A DNA stretch of 64,000 bases from Nostocoides sp. (GTDB taxonomy: Bacteria; Actinomycetota; Actinomycetes; Actinomycetales; Dermatophilaceae), in contig JADJVJ010000001.1 in assembly GCA_016716625.1 (NCBI GenBank), positions 124,001-188,000 of the forward strand, given 5' to 3'. The position numbers and the translations under genes were made by a program. Below the pieces are notes generated by a model. That model searched no databases, had not been told where the DNA came from, and saw only the letters and a program-made list of their open reading frames with translations. Shown here one piece after another: positions 55,659 to 63,777 of this stretch (the stretch's first letter is position 1; the number at the start of each line of letters is the position of its first letter).

Positions 55659-56180
55659 TCACCCAGGGTGCCGCTCCACGGCATACAGAACCCGGAAACG
55701 TTGCAGCACCAGAGGCATGGACGCCTCGAAACCCCGGTCGTGCTCGGCATAGGTGGTGAAGAAGTCCTCGTGGACCCGCCGCCAGTGCCCCAGTGAGCGG
55801 TCCCCCTCACCCTCGGCGGCGGCGAACTCGGCGTCGACCTCGGCAAAGGGCGCGATCCGGACCTCGGTGAAAGTGATCAGGGCCCGCGGCCGGCCGGAGC
55901 CGTCCAGGACGATCTCGAGACCGCCGACCTCGGGCAGCGGCTCCTCGCTCGCCTCGTAGTCCCAGAGCGCCCCCGAGGTGGCGGTCTTGGTGCCGGCGAC
56001 GATGAGGTCGGCGAGCTCGTCGGCGACCTCCGCGGTGCCGCCGAAGTAGCTCGCCGGGGGTCGCAGGGTGTCCAGGCTCGTGGGCCCCATGTAGGCCGCG
56101 AGCTGGTTGAGCTTGGCGTGGATCCGGGCGTCGACCCAGAAGGCGTCGAGGTCGGCCTCGTTCGGGTCGGGGACGGTCAT
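55659..56180 (-). CDS. ASCH domain protein
   Basis: A 173-residue protein of the ASCH group (RNA-binding fold related to PUA). The core is VADELADLIVAGTKTATSGALWDYEASEEPLPEVGGLEIVLDGSGRPRALITFTEVRIAPFAEVDAEFAAAEGEGDRSLGHWRRVHEDFF, with the GxKxxT(S) motif GTKTATSG that is the hallmark. Bacterial members include N4-acetylcytidine amidohydrolases; this one has the Lys but no further evidence for activity. The extra N-terminal 45 residues are typical for the 170-residue subgroup. Divergent from ppk2 (67-base gap). Confidence 0.82.
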   Translation of the reverse strand: MTVPDPNEADLDAFWVDARIHAKLNQLAAYMGPTSLDTLRPPASYFGGTAEVADELADLIVAGTKTATSGALWDYEASEEPLPEVGGLEIVLDGSGRPRALITFTEVRIAPFAEVDAEFAAAEGEGDRSLGHWRRVHEDFFTTYAEHDRGFEASMPLVLQRFRVLYAVERHPG

Positions 56181-56247
56181 GCTCGCAGCCTAGATCCCCC
56201 GGAGGACATCGTCCCCACGAGAGTCCCGGACACGGTAGGAATGGGGT

Positions 56248-57144
56248 ATGACGCAGAAGATGGCGCTCCGCGAGTACATCGACAACCTCCGGGACAACGG
56301 CTACCGGGTCGACGGGGCCAAGGGGGAGGATCCGATCCTGCTCGCCCCCGACGGTCGCGCGGTCGAAACCTGGCGCGAGGACTATCCCTACGACGAGCTC
56401 CTCGACCGGGACGTCTACGAGGAGGACAAGTACAAGCTCCAGGTCGAGCTGCTCAAGTTTCAGTACTGGACCCAGGACTGCGGCCTCAAGCACGTCCTCG
56501 TCTTCGAGGGCCGGGACGCCGCCGGAAAAGGGGGCACGATCAAGCGGTTCATGGAGCACCTCAACCCGCGAGCGGCCCGGGTGGTCGCCCTCAACAAGCC
56601 GTCGAGCACCGAGCTCGGGCAGTGGTACTTCCAGCGGTATGTCCAGCGGCTGCCGACAGCTGGCGAGATCGTCCTCTTCGACCGGAGCTGGTACAACCGC
56701 GCCGGGGTCGAGCGGGTCATGGGCTTCTGCACCGACGAGGAGTACTCCGTTTTCATGCGGCAGGCGCCGGCCTTCGAGCGCATGCTCGTCGAATCCGGGA
56801 CGACCGTGACCAAGTTGTGGTTCTCGGTCACTCAGGACGAGCAGCGGACCCGGTTCGCGATCCGCCAGCTCGACCCGGTCCGCCGGTGGAAGCTCTCGCC
56901 CATGGACCTGGAGAGCCTGGACCGTTGGGAGGACTACACCGCGGCCAAGGAGGCGATGTTCGAGAACACCGACAAGAGCCGGGCGCCGTGGATCACGGTG
57001 AAGTCCAACGACAAGAAGCGCGGCCGGGTCAACGCCATCCGTGCCTTCCTCAACCAGTTCGACTACGACGGCAAGGACACCTCGGTGGTCTATCCGCCCG
57101 ACGAGCTCATCGTCCGGCGCGCCCGCGACACCACCGGGGACTGA
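56248..57144 (+). CDS. ppk2: Polyphosphate kinase 2
   Basis: A 298-residue P-loop enzyme that uses polyphosphate to phosphorylate nucleoside diphosphates, or the reverse. Walker A GRDAAGKGG at 88-96 and Walker B LFDRSWYNRAG with Asp145-Arg146 are intact, as is the lid module RRWKLSPMDLESLDRWEDYTAAKEAMF. The single-domain size and sequence type suggest class I, which phosphorylates diphosphates. The start ATG is followed by the actinobacterial N-terminal helix MALREYIDNL. The next gene, a RelA/SpoT-domain protein, starts 11 bases later. Polyphosphate handling is prominent in Tetrasphaera-like bacteria. Confidence 0.93.
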   Translation: MTQKMALREYIDNLRDNGYRVDGAKGEDPILLAPDGRAVETWREDYPYDELLDRDVYEEDKYKLQVELLKFQYWTQDCGLKHVLVFEGRDAAGKGGTIKRFMEHLNPRAARVVALNKPSSTELGQWYFQRYVQRLPTAGEIVLFDRSWYNRAGVERVMGFCTDEEYSVFMRQAPAFERMLVESGTTVTKLWFSVTQDEQRTRFAIRQLDPVRRWKLSPMDLESLDRWEDYTAAKEAMFENTDKSRAPWITVKSNDKKRGRVNAIRAFLNQFDYDGKDTSVVYPPDELIVRRARDTTGD

Positions 57145-57154
57145 GGGCGCGCGC

Positions 57155-58138
57155 GTGGGACCCCGCCGCCTCGACCTCGCGGTTGCGGCCTACACCGAGG
57201 CCTACCCCCGGTTGGTCGCGGCGACGGCCGAGTATGTGGACCGCGTCCGCGGCATCATCGACGAGGCCGGGATCAACTACCTCAGCGTCACCGGACGAGC
57301 CAAGAGCCCGACCTCGTATGCCGGCAAGGCCCGCCGGCTGCTCGCCGCGGACCGGGCCGCAGATCCGTTGAGTGAGATCACCGACCAGGTCGGGGTCCGG
57401 GTGATCACCTATGTCCAGCGCGACATCGACGCGGTCGCCGAGCTGCTCGCCGAGGAGCTCACCGTTCTCGATGACCGCGACCTCGGGCGCGAGACCGCCT
57501 CGGAGGGTCGGTTCGGCTACGCCAGCCGGCATCTCCTGGTCTCGTCGGCGACCGGGGAGCACCCGGCATACGACCCGGTTCAGTGCGCCTCGATCCAGCT
57601 CCGCACGGTGCTGCAGCATGCCTGGGCGGAGTTCGAGCACGACATCCGCTACAAGGGGTCTGTGCCACCGGAGCAGGTTCCCGACCTTGACCGGCGGTTC
57701 ACCCTCGCCGCGGGGCTGCTCGAGCTCGCCGACCGGGAGTTCAGCGCGATCCGGGACCGGATTCAAGAGGGCTTGCAGGCGCGCGAGGTCCACGACTCCG
57801 ATGTCGAGGACCCGCGCCTGGGCGCGCAGGACCTGGCGACCTTCCTCGCCGGCCGGTACGACCACGCCGGCTGGTCTCGCACCGAGCACTACGAATGGAT
57901 GGGGAGCCTGCTCCTCGAGCTCGGGATCACCTCGTTCGACGACCTCGGGGAGGCGTTGCGGGCGGTGGACAGCCAAGCGGTGACCGCGGCCATGGGCTAC
58001 CACCACCCGCCCGGTGCCGTCCGCCGCCTCGATGACGACCTGCTGGCCCGTTTCGGGGAGGCCTATGTCGGGCTCGTCGGTAACCGTGGCCGCGCCGAGG
58101 CCCTGCGGGAGCGGCTCGCTCGCGTCGGGGACCGCTAG
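57155..58138 (+). CDS. RelA/SpoT-domain (p)ppGpp synthetase-like protein with altered catalytic Glu
   Basis: A 327-residue protein whose residues about 45-170 match the synthetase fold: GRAKSPTSYAGKARR (the ATP-binding RxKxxxS pattern), ITDQVGVRVITYV (Asp77), FGYASRHLLV (Tyr122, His126) and SIQLRTVLQHAWAEFEHDIRYK. In active synthetases the last block starts with a catalytic Glu (EIQxRT); here that place is Ser146, so pyrophosphokinase activity is doubtful. The C-terminal 150 residues are helical and unassigned. There is no HD hydrolase or TGS domain, so it is of the small alarmone synthetase class. The GTG start lies 10 bases after the ppk2 stop, in one operon. Confidence 0.8.
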   Translation: MGPRRLDLAVAAYTEAYPRLVAATAEYVDRVRGIIDEAGINYLSVTGRAKSPTSYAGKARRLLAADRAADPLSEITDQVGVRVITYVQRDIDAVAELLAEELTVLDDRDLGRETASEGRFGYASRHLLVSSATGEHPAYDPVQCASIQLRTVLQHAWAEFEHDIRYKGSVPPEQVPDLDRRFTLAAGLLELADREFSAIRDRIQEGLQAREVHDSDVEDPRLGAQDLATFLAGRYDHAGWSRTEHYEWMGSLLLELGITSFDDLGEALRAVDSQAVTAAMGYHHPPGAVRRLDDDLLARFGEAYVGLVGNRGRAEALRERLARVGDR

Positions 58139-58183
58139 CCGGTGCGGGCGGTGGCCGGCTCCGTGGCGGGGGTGCAGCCTCAG

Positions 58184-58189
58184 TAGTCT
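58184..58189 (+). promoter_or_regulatory. -10 box of the SDR gene
   Basis: TAGTCT at 58184-58189, with the Shine-Dalgarno-like GAGAGG shortly before ATG 58248. Confidence 0.35.
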
Positions 58190-58247
58190 GAAGGGTGGGA
58201 GGGCCTGTTCGGATGGCCAGCCCACCGCCACCAAGGAGTGAGAGGTC

Positions 58248-59060
58248 ATGCAGGTCAGCGGCAAGGTCTTCGTCGTCACCGGCGCGGGCAACGGCATCGG
58301 ACGGGAGGTGACCCGACAGCTCTTGGCGCGCGGCGCCAGAGTCGTCGCGCTCGATCTTCGCGGGGAGTCGCTCGAAGAGATGGCCCAGCTGGCCGGGGCT
58401 CCGGCCGAAGCACTGTCGTTGCACGCCGTCGACGTCTCGGACGCGGCGGCCGTCGATGCGGTCATGGCCGAGGCGATGGCCAGGTTCGGTGCCATCGACG
58501 GGTTGCTCAACGTTGCGGGCATCATCCAGCCCTTCGTCAAACTCGTCGACCTCGACGTCGCGGCGATGCACAAGGTCATGGATGTCAACTTCTGGGGGGT
58601 CGTGCACACGACGAAGGCGCTGCTGCCTCAGTTGCTCGCGCGACCCGAGGCATGCATCGTCAACGTCTCCAGCATGGGCGGGTTCACACCCGTCCCGGGT
58701 CAGGCGGTCTATGGCGCGAGCAAGGCGGCGGTCAAGCTGCTCACCGAGGCCCTGTACGCCGAGTGCCGGGGCTCGAAGGTTGCCGTGACCGTGGTCTACC
58801 CGGGCGGTGTCGGCACCGACATCGCCACCAACTCCGGGGTCATGGTTGCCGGTGGGGGGCATCAGCCGGCGCAGGAGGCGGGGGCCTTCCCGACGACCTC
58901 GGCCGCCGAGGCCGGCCGGATCATCGTCGAGGCCGTGGAGAAGGGCCCCTACCGGGTCCTCATCGGCAAGGATGCCGCGATGCTCGATCGGCTCTCCCGG
59001 CTTTCGCCGCGGCGGGCGACCGAACTCATCGCGAAGAAGATGGCCGCGCTGCTCGGCTGA
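58248..59060 (+). CDS. Short-chain dehydrogenase/reductase (SDR)
   Basis: A 270-residue NAD(P)-dependent oxidoreductase. The nucleotide motif TGAGNGIG is at residues 11-18, NVAGI at about 87, the catalytic Ser in NVSSMGG, and YGASKAAVK with the Tyr-x3-Lys pair. The PGG sequence after the active site (VVYPGGVGTDIATNSG) is normal for classical SDRs. The C-terminal 40 residues include a flexible part and an end RATELIAKKMAALLG. Substrate unknown; the subfamily often acts on lipids or ketones. Confidence 0.87.
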   Translation: MQVSGKVFVVTGAGNGIGREVTRQLLARGARVVALDLRGESLEEMAQLAGAPAEALSLHAVDVSDAAAVDAVMAEAMARFGAIDGLLNVAGIIQPFVKLVDLDVAAMHKVMDVNFWGVVHTTKALLPQLLARPEACIVNVSSMGGFTPVPGQAVYGASKAAVKLLTEALYAECRGSKVAVTVVYPGGVGTDIATNSGVMVAGGGHQPAQEAGAFPTTSAAEAGRIIVEAVEKGPYRVLIGKDAAMLDRLSRLSPRRATELIAKKMAALLG

Positions 59061-59081
59061 GGGCCGTTTCCAGAGCGCGCC

Positions 59082-59095
59082 CCCGGGTTGCCGGG
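59082..59095. terminator. Small hairpin between convergent SDR and DUF1295 genes
   Basis: CCCGG (59082-59086) and CCGGG (59091-59095) with the tetraloop GTTG, directly before the DUF1295 stop. Weak, but correctly placed for a bidirectional end. Confidence 0.3.
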
Positions 59096-59872
59096 TCAGG
59101 CGGTCTTCCGCCGGCGTGGCGGGCGCGGGAAGAACATCGGCACCCGCTCGGCATACTCTGCCCACCCCGCTCGCCGGCTCATGGTCCGCTCGAGGAGGGC
59201 GGCCCCGGAGACGTTGCGGAGCAGGTGGGTCATGAGGATCGGCCCGATCACGGTCGCCAGGCCGACCAGCCAGCCCGAGGCGAGCCCGCCGACGAGCCAG
59301 AGGCCCCACGACACGCAGGCGTCACCGAAGTAGTTGGGGTGCCGCGTCCAGCCCCACAGGCCGCGATCCATGATCGGCCCCCGGTGGGGGTCCGCCTTGT
59401 AGGCCGCGAGTTGAGAGTCACCGATCGCTTCGAAGGCGAGCCCGACCGCCCACACCAAGGCCCCCGCAACGGCCACCCAGGTCCAGCGGACTGTCGTCCC
59501 GGCCCCGCCGATGACCGGGGCGGAGACCACCCAGGCGAGCACTGCCTGGAGCCCGAAGACCTTCCACAGGGCGGTGCCGAAGCCCTGGCCGGCCATCAGC
59601 GCCTGGTACCGCGGATCCTCGCCGTGGCCGCGTTGCCGACTCCCGATGTGCCACGCCAACCGGACTCCCCAGATGATGACCAGAGTGACGAGCAGGGTTC
59701 TGCGCCAAGGAGTTCCGTGCCCGGCCAGGTCCACCGTGATGGCAATGGCGGCGAACGCGAGTCCCCAGGCAACGTCGACAACCGAGTAACGGCCGAGACG
59801 GCGGGACACCGCCGCCGTCACCGCGAGGACGGCCACCGAGGCCGCGAGAGCAAGCAGAGCGAGAGTCACCAT
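59096..59872 (-). CDS. DUF1295 (steroid 5-alpha-reductase-like) membrane protein
   Basis: A 258-residue membrane protein with about seven helices. The DUF1295 core reads RYSVVDVAWGLAF early, then HIGSRQRGHGEDPRYQ, and the conserved reductase part GLWGWTRHPNYFGDACVSWGLWL, MTHLLRNVSGAALLERTM, RAGWAEYAERVPMFFP. This is the cofactor-binding C-terminal region shared with steroid 5-alpha reductases and isoprenylcysteine methyltransferases. Its ATG overlaps the cfa stop by seven bases, so the two are coupled. It may reduce or otherwise act on the Cfa lipid product; this is inference. Confidence 0.82.
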   Translation of the reverse strand: MVTLALLALAASVAVLAVTAAVSRRLGRYSVVDVAWGLAFAAIAITVDLAGHGTPWRRTLLVTLVIIWGVRLAWHIGSRQRGHGEDPRYQALMAGQGFGTALWKVFGLQAVLAWVVSAPVIGGAGTTVRWTWVAVAGALVWAVGLAFEAIGDSQLAAYKADPHRGPIMDRGLWGWTRHPNYFGDACVSWGLWLVGGLASGWLVGLATVIGPILMTHLLRNVSGAALLERTMSRRAGWAEYAERVPMFFPRPPRRRKTA

Positions 59873-61170
59873 GAGCGAACCGCCTCCAGGGTGTGGGCGG
59901 CCCCTGGTCGGACCGCGAGAATCTGGTCGACGCCCATACGGCCGTCGCGGAACGCCTGAGCGCCCCCGGTGAGATAAAGATCCCACACTCGGAGCATCTC
60001 CTCCCCGACGAGCTGCCGGAGCCTCTCGCGGTGGGTCTCAAGGTTGGCCTGCCACGCCGCGACGGTGCGCACGTAGTGCTCCCGGAGGCAGTGCACGTCG
60101 CGCACCTCCAGGCCCACCCCTTCGAGGAAGGCGATGGTTTCGCCGACGGGGCGCATGTGCATGTCTGGTGCGATGAAGGCCTCGATGAACGGGCCACCCC
60201 CCGGATGGCGGCCGCCACCCTGCCCGCGCCGGGACATCTGCTGGAGAAGGACCCGCCCGCCGGGTCGGACCGAACGGCGGAGAACCTCGGCGTATGTCGG
60301 GTAGTTCGTCTCGCCGACGTGCTCGCCCATCTCGATCGAGGCGACCGCGTCGAAGTGGTCCCGCTCGGGCACCGCCCGGTAGTCCTCGAGCCGCACGGTG
60401 ACCCGGTCCGCGAGCCCTTCGGCCGCGATGCGGGCCGCGACGTGCCGTCGCTGTTCGGCGGCGATGGTCACCGCGGTGACCTGGACGCCATACTCGCGGG
60501 CCGCGTGCAGGGCGAGCGATCCCCAGCCGCAGCCGACGTCGAGGAGGCGTTTCCCGGGCGCTAGACCGAGTTTGCGACAGACCAGGTCGAGTTTCGCGCG
60601 CTGAGCGTCGTGCAGTCCGTATGCCGGGTCGCTGCTCTCGAAGTAGGCGCAGGAGTAGGCCATGGTGGCGTCCATGAGGAGGGCGTAGAACTCTGCGGTG
60701 ACGTCGTAGTGGTGGGCGATGGCACGCCGGTCCCGGCGCAGGGAGTGCAGCCGCCCGCGAAGGCGAGCCTGGGTGGCCGGGGGCGCGGGCGGCGGCCCGA
60801 GGGCGTCGGCGATGCGCACGGCGTGCAGGGCCGCCCGGATCGTGGTCGGCGTGAACCGGACGCCGGTCAGCCCTCGCTGCGTGGCGACGGCGCGGACGTG
60901 GTCGAGGAGTGAACCGAGGTCACCGTCGATCTCGATCTCACCGCTGACGTACGCCTGGGCGGCGCCGAGCTCGCCGGGGTGCCAGAGCAGGCGGCGCAGG
61001 GCGCGTGGTGAGCGCAGGGTGACCGCCGGGGCGGCCGCCTCGCCGGCCACCGAGCCGTCCCAGAGCCGCAGGCGCACCGGGAACCCGCCGCGCAGGATCG
61101 GGCGAAGGGCCTGCTCAAGGTGCTCGGCGAGCGAGCCGGGCTCGGCGGGGGAGCGCTCGCGGTCACTCAT
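59866..61170 (-). CDS. cfa: Cyclopropane-fatty-acyl-phospholipid synthase family methyltransferase
   Basis: A 434-residue SAM-dependent enzyme that modifies unsaturated acyl chains on membrane lipids. N-terminal segment (about 1-150) is the lipid-side domain. Motif I LLDVGCGWGSLALHAAREYGVQVTAVTIAAEQ, preceded by HHYDVTAEFYALLMDATMAYSCAYFES, and FDAVASIEMGEHVGETNYPTYAEVL and the C-terminal catalytic Glu-Tyr-like region (WQANLETHRERL) all match Cfa/UfaA. ATG 61170 or ATG 61176 can start translation; both overlap the ligase stop. The pairing with a DUF1295 reductase-like gene hints that the end product may be methyl-branched rather than cyclopropane. Confidence 0.9.
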   Translation of the reverse strand: MSDRERSPAEPGSLAEHLEQALRPILRGGFPVRLRLWDGSVAGEAAAPAVTLRSPRALRRLLWHPGELGAAQAYVSGEIEIDGDLGSLLDHVRAVATQRGLTGVRFTPTTIRAALHAVRIADALGPPPAPPATQARLRGRLHSLRRDRRAIAHHYDVTAEFYALLMDATMAYSCAYFESSDPAYGLHDAQRAKLDLVCRKLGLAPGKRLLDVGCGWGSLALHAAREYGVQVTAVTIAAEQRRHVAARIAAEGLADRVTVRLEDYRAVPERDHFDAVASIEMGEHVGETNYPTYAEVLRRSVRPGGRVLLQQMSRRGQGGGRHPGGGPFIEAFIAPDMHMRPVGETIAFLEGVGLEVRDVHCLREHYVRTVAAWQANLETHRERLRQLVGEEMLRVWDLYLTGGAQAFRDGRMGVDQILAVRPGAAHTLEAVRSW

Positions 61171-62740
61171 CGCCATCCCGCCCGTCAGCGGTCCGGACCG
61201 CAGGGTCGGTCAAGGCGGCCAGGGTGTCGGCCTCGGCCGCCGTCTTGTCGTCCCGGTAGCGCAGCACCCGGGCGAACCGCAGCGCCACCCCGCCGGGATA
61301 GCGGGTCGAGGCAAGCACCCCGTCGAAGGCGATCTCGACGACCTGCTCCGGGCGCACCTGCACGACATACCCGCCGGTGCCCTCGGTGGCGAGTTCGGTG
61401 AACCGCTCGGTCTGCCACTGCAACATCGCATCGGTCATGCCCTTGAACGTCTTGCCGACCATGACGAGCTCGCCCGTAGCCGGGTCCCGGGCGCCGAGGT
61501 GGATGTTGGAGAGCCAGCCTTGCCGCCGACCGGAACCCCACTCGACCGCAAGCACGACGAGATCGACGGTGTGCGCAGGTTTGACCTTGACCCAGCCACT
61601 GCCACGCCGCCCCGCGGCATAGAGACTGTCCGCGGCCTTGACGACGACGCCCTCGTGTCCGCGGGCCACCATCGCGTCGAAGAACTCTTGGGCGGCTGCC
61701 GGGTCGTCGGTGACGATCCGTGGCACCGTGAGATCGCCTGCGAGCGTTACCAATTCGGTATGCCGGACATGCGCCGGCTCATCCAACAGGTCTCGCCCGT
61801 CCCGGTGCAGGATGTCGAAGAGCACGGTGCTGAGCGGCACCTGGGCGCGCAGGGACTCAACGTCGACACTGCTCGCCGTCCGGGCCCCGGTCACCTGGAA
61901 GGGCGCCGGCCGCCCGTCCGGGAGCAAAGCCAGGGCCTCGCCGTCGAGGATGAGGTCGCCGCCCGGCAGTCCGGCGACGGCCTCGACGACCTCGGGCAGC
62001 CGGTCGGTGACCTCGTCCAGGGAGCGCGTGTAGAGCGTCACCACTCCCGCGGCCCGGTGAGCCTGGATCCGGATGCCGTCGAACTTGCCGTCGACCAGGA
62101 CGGTGCCGCCCCCGGCGCTCGCGATGGCATCGGCGACGGTTTTCTCCGAGGCCGCCAGCATCGGGCGCAGTGGCCGCCCCACCACGACGCCGACCCCAGC
62201 GAGCCCGGCCGGCCCTTTCTCGGCGAGCAGCCCCGCGACGCTGGCCGCAGAGCCGGTGAGCATGACCGCGCGACGGACGTCGTCCTCGGCCGCCTGGTGG
62301 GCCTTGGCCAGGGCCTGGATGACCACCCCGTCGAGGGCTCCCTGGCGAAGGTTCCCGGTGATCAGGGCCCGCAGGAAGTCTTGTTCGGCCGTAGTGGCTT
62401 GGCCGAGCAGGTCCCGAAGGCTCTCGAAGCGCACCGTGGCCGAGCCGGGGCCACCGGCCTGCGCCAGCGTGGTGAAGGCGGCATCCACCCCAAGGACGGT
62501 GAGCATCGGTTCGTGTGCCGGCGAGGGCATATCCGACAGCGAGCGCCACCCGACGCCCAGGCGGCGCTGCGGCACAGCGCCCGAAAGGTAACTCACGACG
62601 ATCGGAGCCTCCGCAGGGGCGCACGCCGCGATGAGCTCGGCGAGCGCGGCGGTCTTCCTCGTCCTGGACCGGGTCGCGGCAACCGTGTGGTGGGTCTGCA
62701 CGACCTCCCCGAGGCGAACCCCGGGCGCACGGTCGTTCAC
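61163..62740 (-). CDS. ligB: ATP-dependent DNA ligase, LigB type
   Basis: A 525-residue ligase as in mycobacterial LigB. Residues 1-190 are the DNA-binding domain; the adenylation domain has the nucleophile Lys219 in LVDGKFDGIRI, motif III region ILDGEALAL, motif IV HEGVVVKAADSLY (EGxVxK) and motif V WVKVKPAHTVDLVVLAVEWG. The OB fold follows (GRRQGWLSNIHLGARDPATGELVMVGKTFKGMT). No LigD polymerase or nuclease modules and no Ku gene are near, so a spare repair ligase role is likely. The GTG start overlaps the PPOX stop, and the end overlaps cfa. Confidence 0.9.
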   Translation of the reverse strand: MNDRAPGVRLGEVVQTHHTVAATRSRTRKTAALAELIAACAPAEAPIVVSYLSGAVPQRRLGVGWRSLSDMPSPAHEPMLTVLGVDAAFTTLAQAGGPGSATVRFESLRDLLGQATTAEQDFLRALITGNLRQGALDGVVIQALAKAHQAAEDDVRRAVMLTGSAASVAGLLAEKGPAGLAGVGVVVGRPLRPMLAASEKTVADAIASAGGGTVLVDGKFDGIRIQAHRAAGVVTLYTRSLDEVTDRLPEVVEAVAGLPGGDLILDGEALALLPDGRPAPFQVTGARTASSVDVESLRAQVPLSTVLFDILHRDGRDLLDEPAHVRHTELVTLAGDLTVPRIVTDDPAAAQEFFDAMVARGHEGVVVKAADSLYAAGRRGSGWVKVKPAHTVDLVVLAVEWGSGRRQGWLSNIHLGARDPATGELVMVGKTFKGMTDAMLQWQTERFTELATEGTGGYVVQVRPEQVVEIAFDGVLASTRYPGGVALRFARVLRYRDDKTAAEADTLAALTDPAVRTADGRDGDE

Positions 62741-63150
62741 GGGCCGAGCGTGACGACGATTCCGGCGCGTTCGCTGTGGCCGGGCAGGTGGCGCAGGACG
62801 AGCCGTTCGGCCACCGCGAACAACCGGTAGAGCAGGCCGTACTTGGCCCCGATGGCGTCCTTGGTGAGGCGCACCTGCTCCGGTCCGGTGGCCACCCAGG
62901 CCGTGCCGTGAACGACGGCTGCCGCCGGAGCCACCCGGCCCCGCGCGTCACACTCGCGCAGTTCGACCCTCGGGTCGCGGCGCAGCCGCTTGACCTTCCA
63001 GGTGTCGAGCTCGGTGACGAAGACGAGGTCGCCGCTCTGGCCGAGCCCCGGCACGGTGGGCGCGATCCAGACCGGCGTGGCGACCGGTTCGCCGGATTTC
63101 TTGAACGTCGTGAAGGAGACGTACTTCGCCGCCGCGATGCTGTGCGTCAT
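62737..63150 (-). CDS. PPOX-class F420-dependent oxidoreductase
   Basis: A 137-residue split-barrel flavin/deazaflavin protein. MTHSIAAAKYVSFTTFKKSGEPVATPVWIAP is the usual beginning of the F420-dependent PPOX (Rv1155-like) group, followed by LVFVTELDTWKVKRLRRDPRVELRECDARGRV, whose Lys/Arg residues contact the cofactor phosphates. Size is normal. It is the first gene of a set with ligB, cfa and the DUF1295 gene (all overlapping); the set seems to be transcribed from here. The natural substrate is not known. Confidence 0.85.
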   Translation of the reverse strand: MTHSIAAAKYVSFTTFKKSGEPVATPVWIAPTVPGLGQSGDLVFVTELDTWKVKRLRRDPRVELRECDARGRVAPAAAVVHGTAWVATGPEQVRLTKDAIGAKYGLLYRLFAVAERLVLRHLPGHSERAGIVVTLGP

Positions 63151-63263
63151 CGGGCCAGACTACGGCGCGTTGGGGAACATCGCGCCACGCGCAGTAGTTT
63201 GACTGGCAGGCGCGGCGACCGCTCGCACCACCTCCAGACTCTGCACTACAGGGGAGAAACCAG

Positions 63264-63701
63264 ATGAACACCAAGACCCCGCCCTCGCTCAAGGCCAAGG
63301 CTCAGCAGCGGGGCCTCGACCCCAAGGTCGTCGACCTCGCCGACAAGGCCGATGCGGCGCTCAAGAGCGGGTTGGCCGCGGCCGACCAGGCCATCAAGGT
63401 CGGCATCGACAAGGCCGGGACGGCTGCCGTCGAGCACCGCGACAAGGTCGACGAGTTCCTCGACAAGGCCGTCCAGACGATCAACGAGAAGACCGGTGGC
63501 AAGTACGCCACCCAGATCGACACCGTCCGCTCGCAGGTCGCCAAGGGGGTCGACAAACTCGCCGAGTCCGCGGTCGCCGCCAAGAACGCCCAGGACTCCG
63601 CCGGCACTGCGGCCGCGACGGCCCCGACGGCCGAGCACGTGGGCGAGGAGAGCGTCCCGGCCACGCCGATGCACGTCGGCGAGGAGCGCCCGCTCGCCTG
63701 A
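63264..63701 (+). CDS. Antitoxin-like helical protein (Rv0909/MT0933 type)
   Basis: A 145-residue, Lys/Ala/Glu-rich, mostly helical protein. The middle AVEHRDKVDEFLDKAVQTINEKTGGKYATQIDTVRSQVAKGVDKL resembles the mycobacterial Rv0909 antitoxin pattern (DKxGxxVDxKTGGKYAxxI). The end is a flexible Ala/Thr/Glu tail with a repeated HVGEE motif. No toxin gene is adjacent, so the antitoxin label follows family annotation only; stress-protein-like roles as for CsbD/YtxH are equally possible. The ATG is preceded by GGGGAGAAACC. Confidence 0.6.
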   Translation: MNTKTPPSLKAKAQQRGLDPKVVDLADKADAALKSGLAAADQAIKVGIDKAGTAAVEHRDKVDEFLDKAVQTINEKTGGKYATQIDTVRSQVAKGVDKLAESAVAAKNAQDSAGTAAATAPTAEHVGEESVPATPMHVGEERPLA

Positions 63702-63722
63702 CCCGCGCCTCGGCCCGAGCGT

Positions 63723-63756
63723 CCGCCCCCGTATGCCGTTCAGGCTGCGGGGGCGG
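63723..63756. terminator. Bidirectional terminator hairpin
   Basis: CCGCCCCCG (63723-63731) pairs with CGGGGGCGG (63748-63756), a perfect 9-bp stem with a 16-base loop that contains a GTATGCCG octamer. It lies between the convergent antitoxin-like and SNF2 genes. Confidence 0.7.
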
Positions 63757-63777
63757 GCCGCGTCCGCGGGTTCGTAG

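Noticed and set aside
63264..63701. Complete toxin-antitoxin module
   Set aside because: The antitoxin-like protein has no toxin partner on either side.
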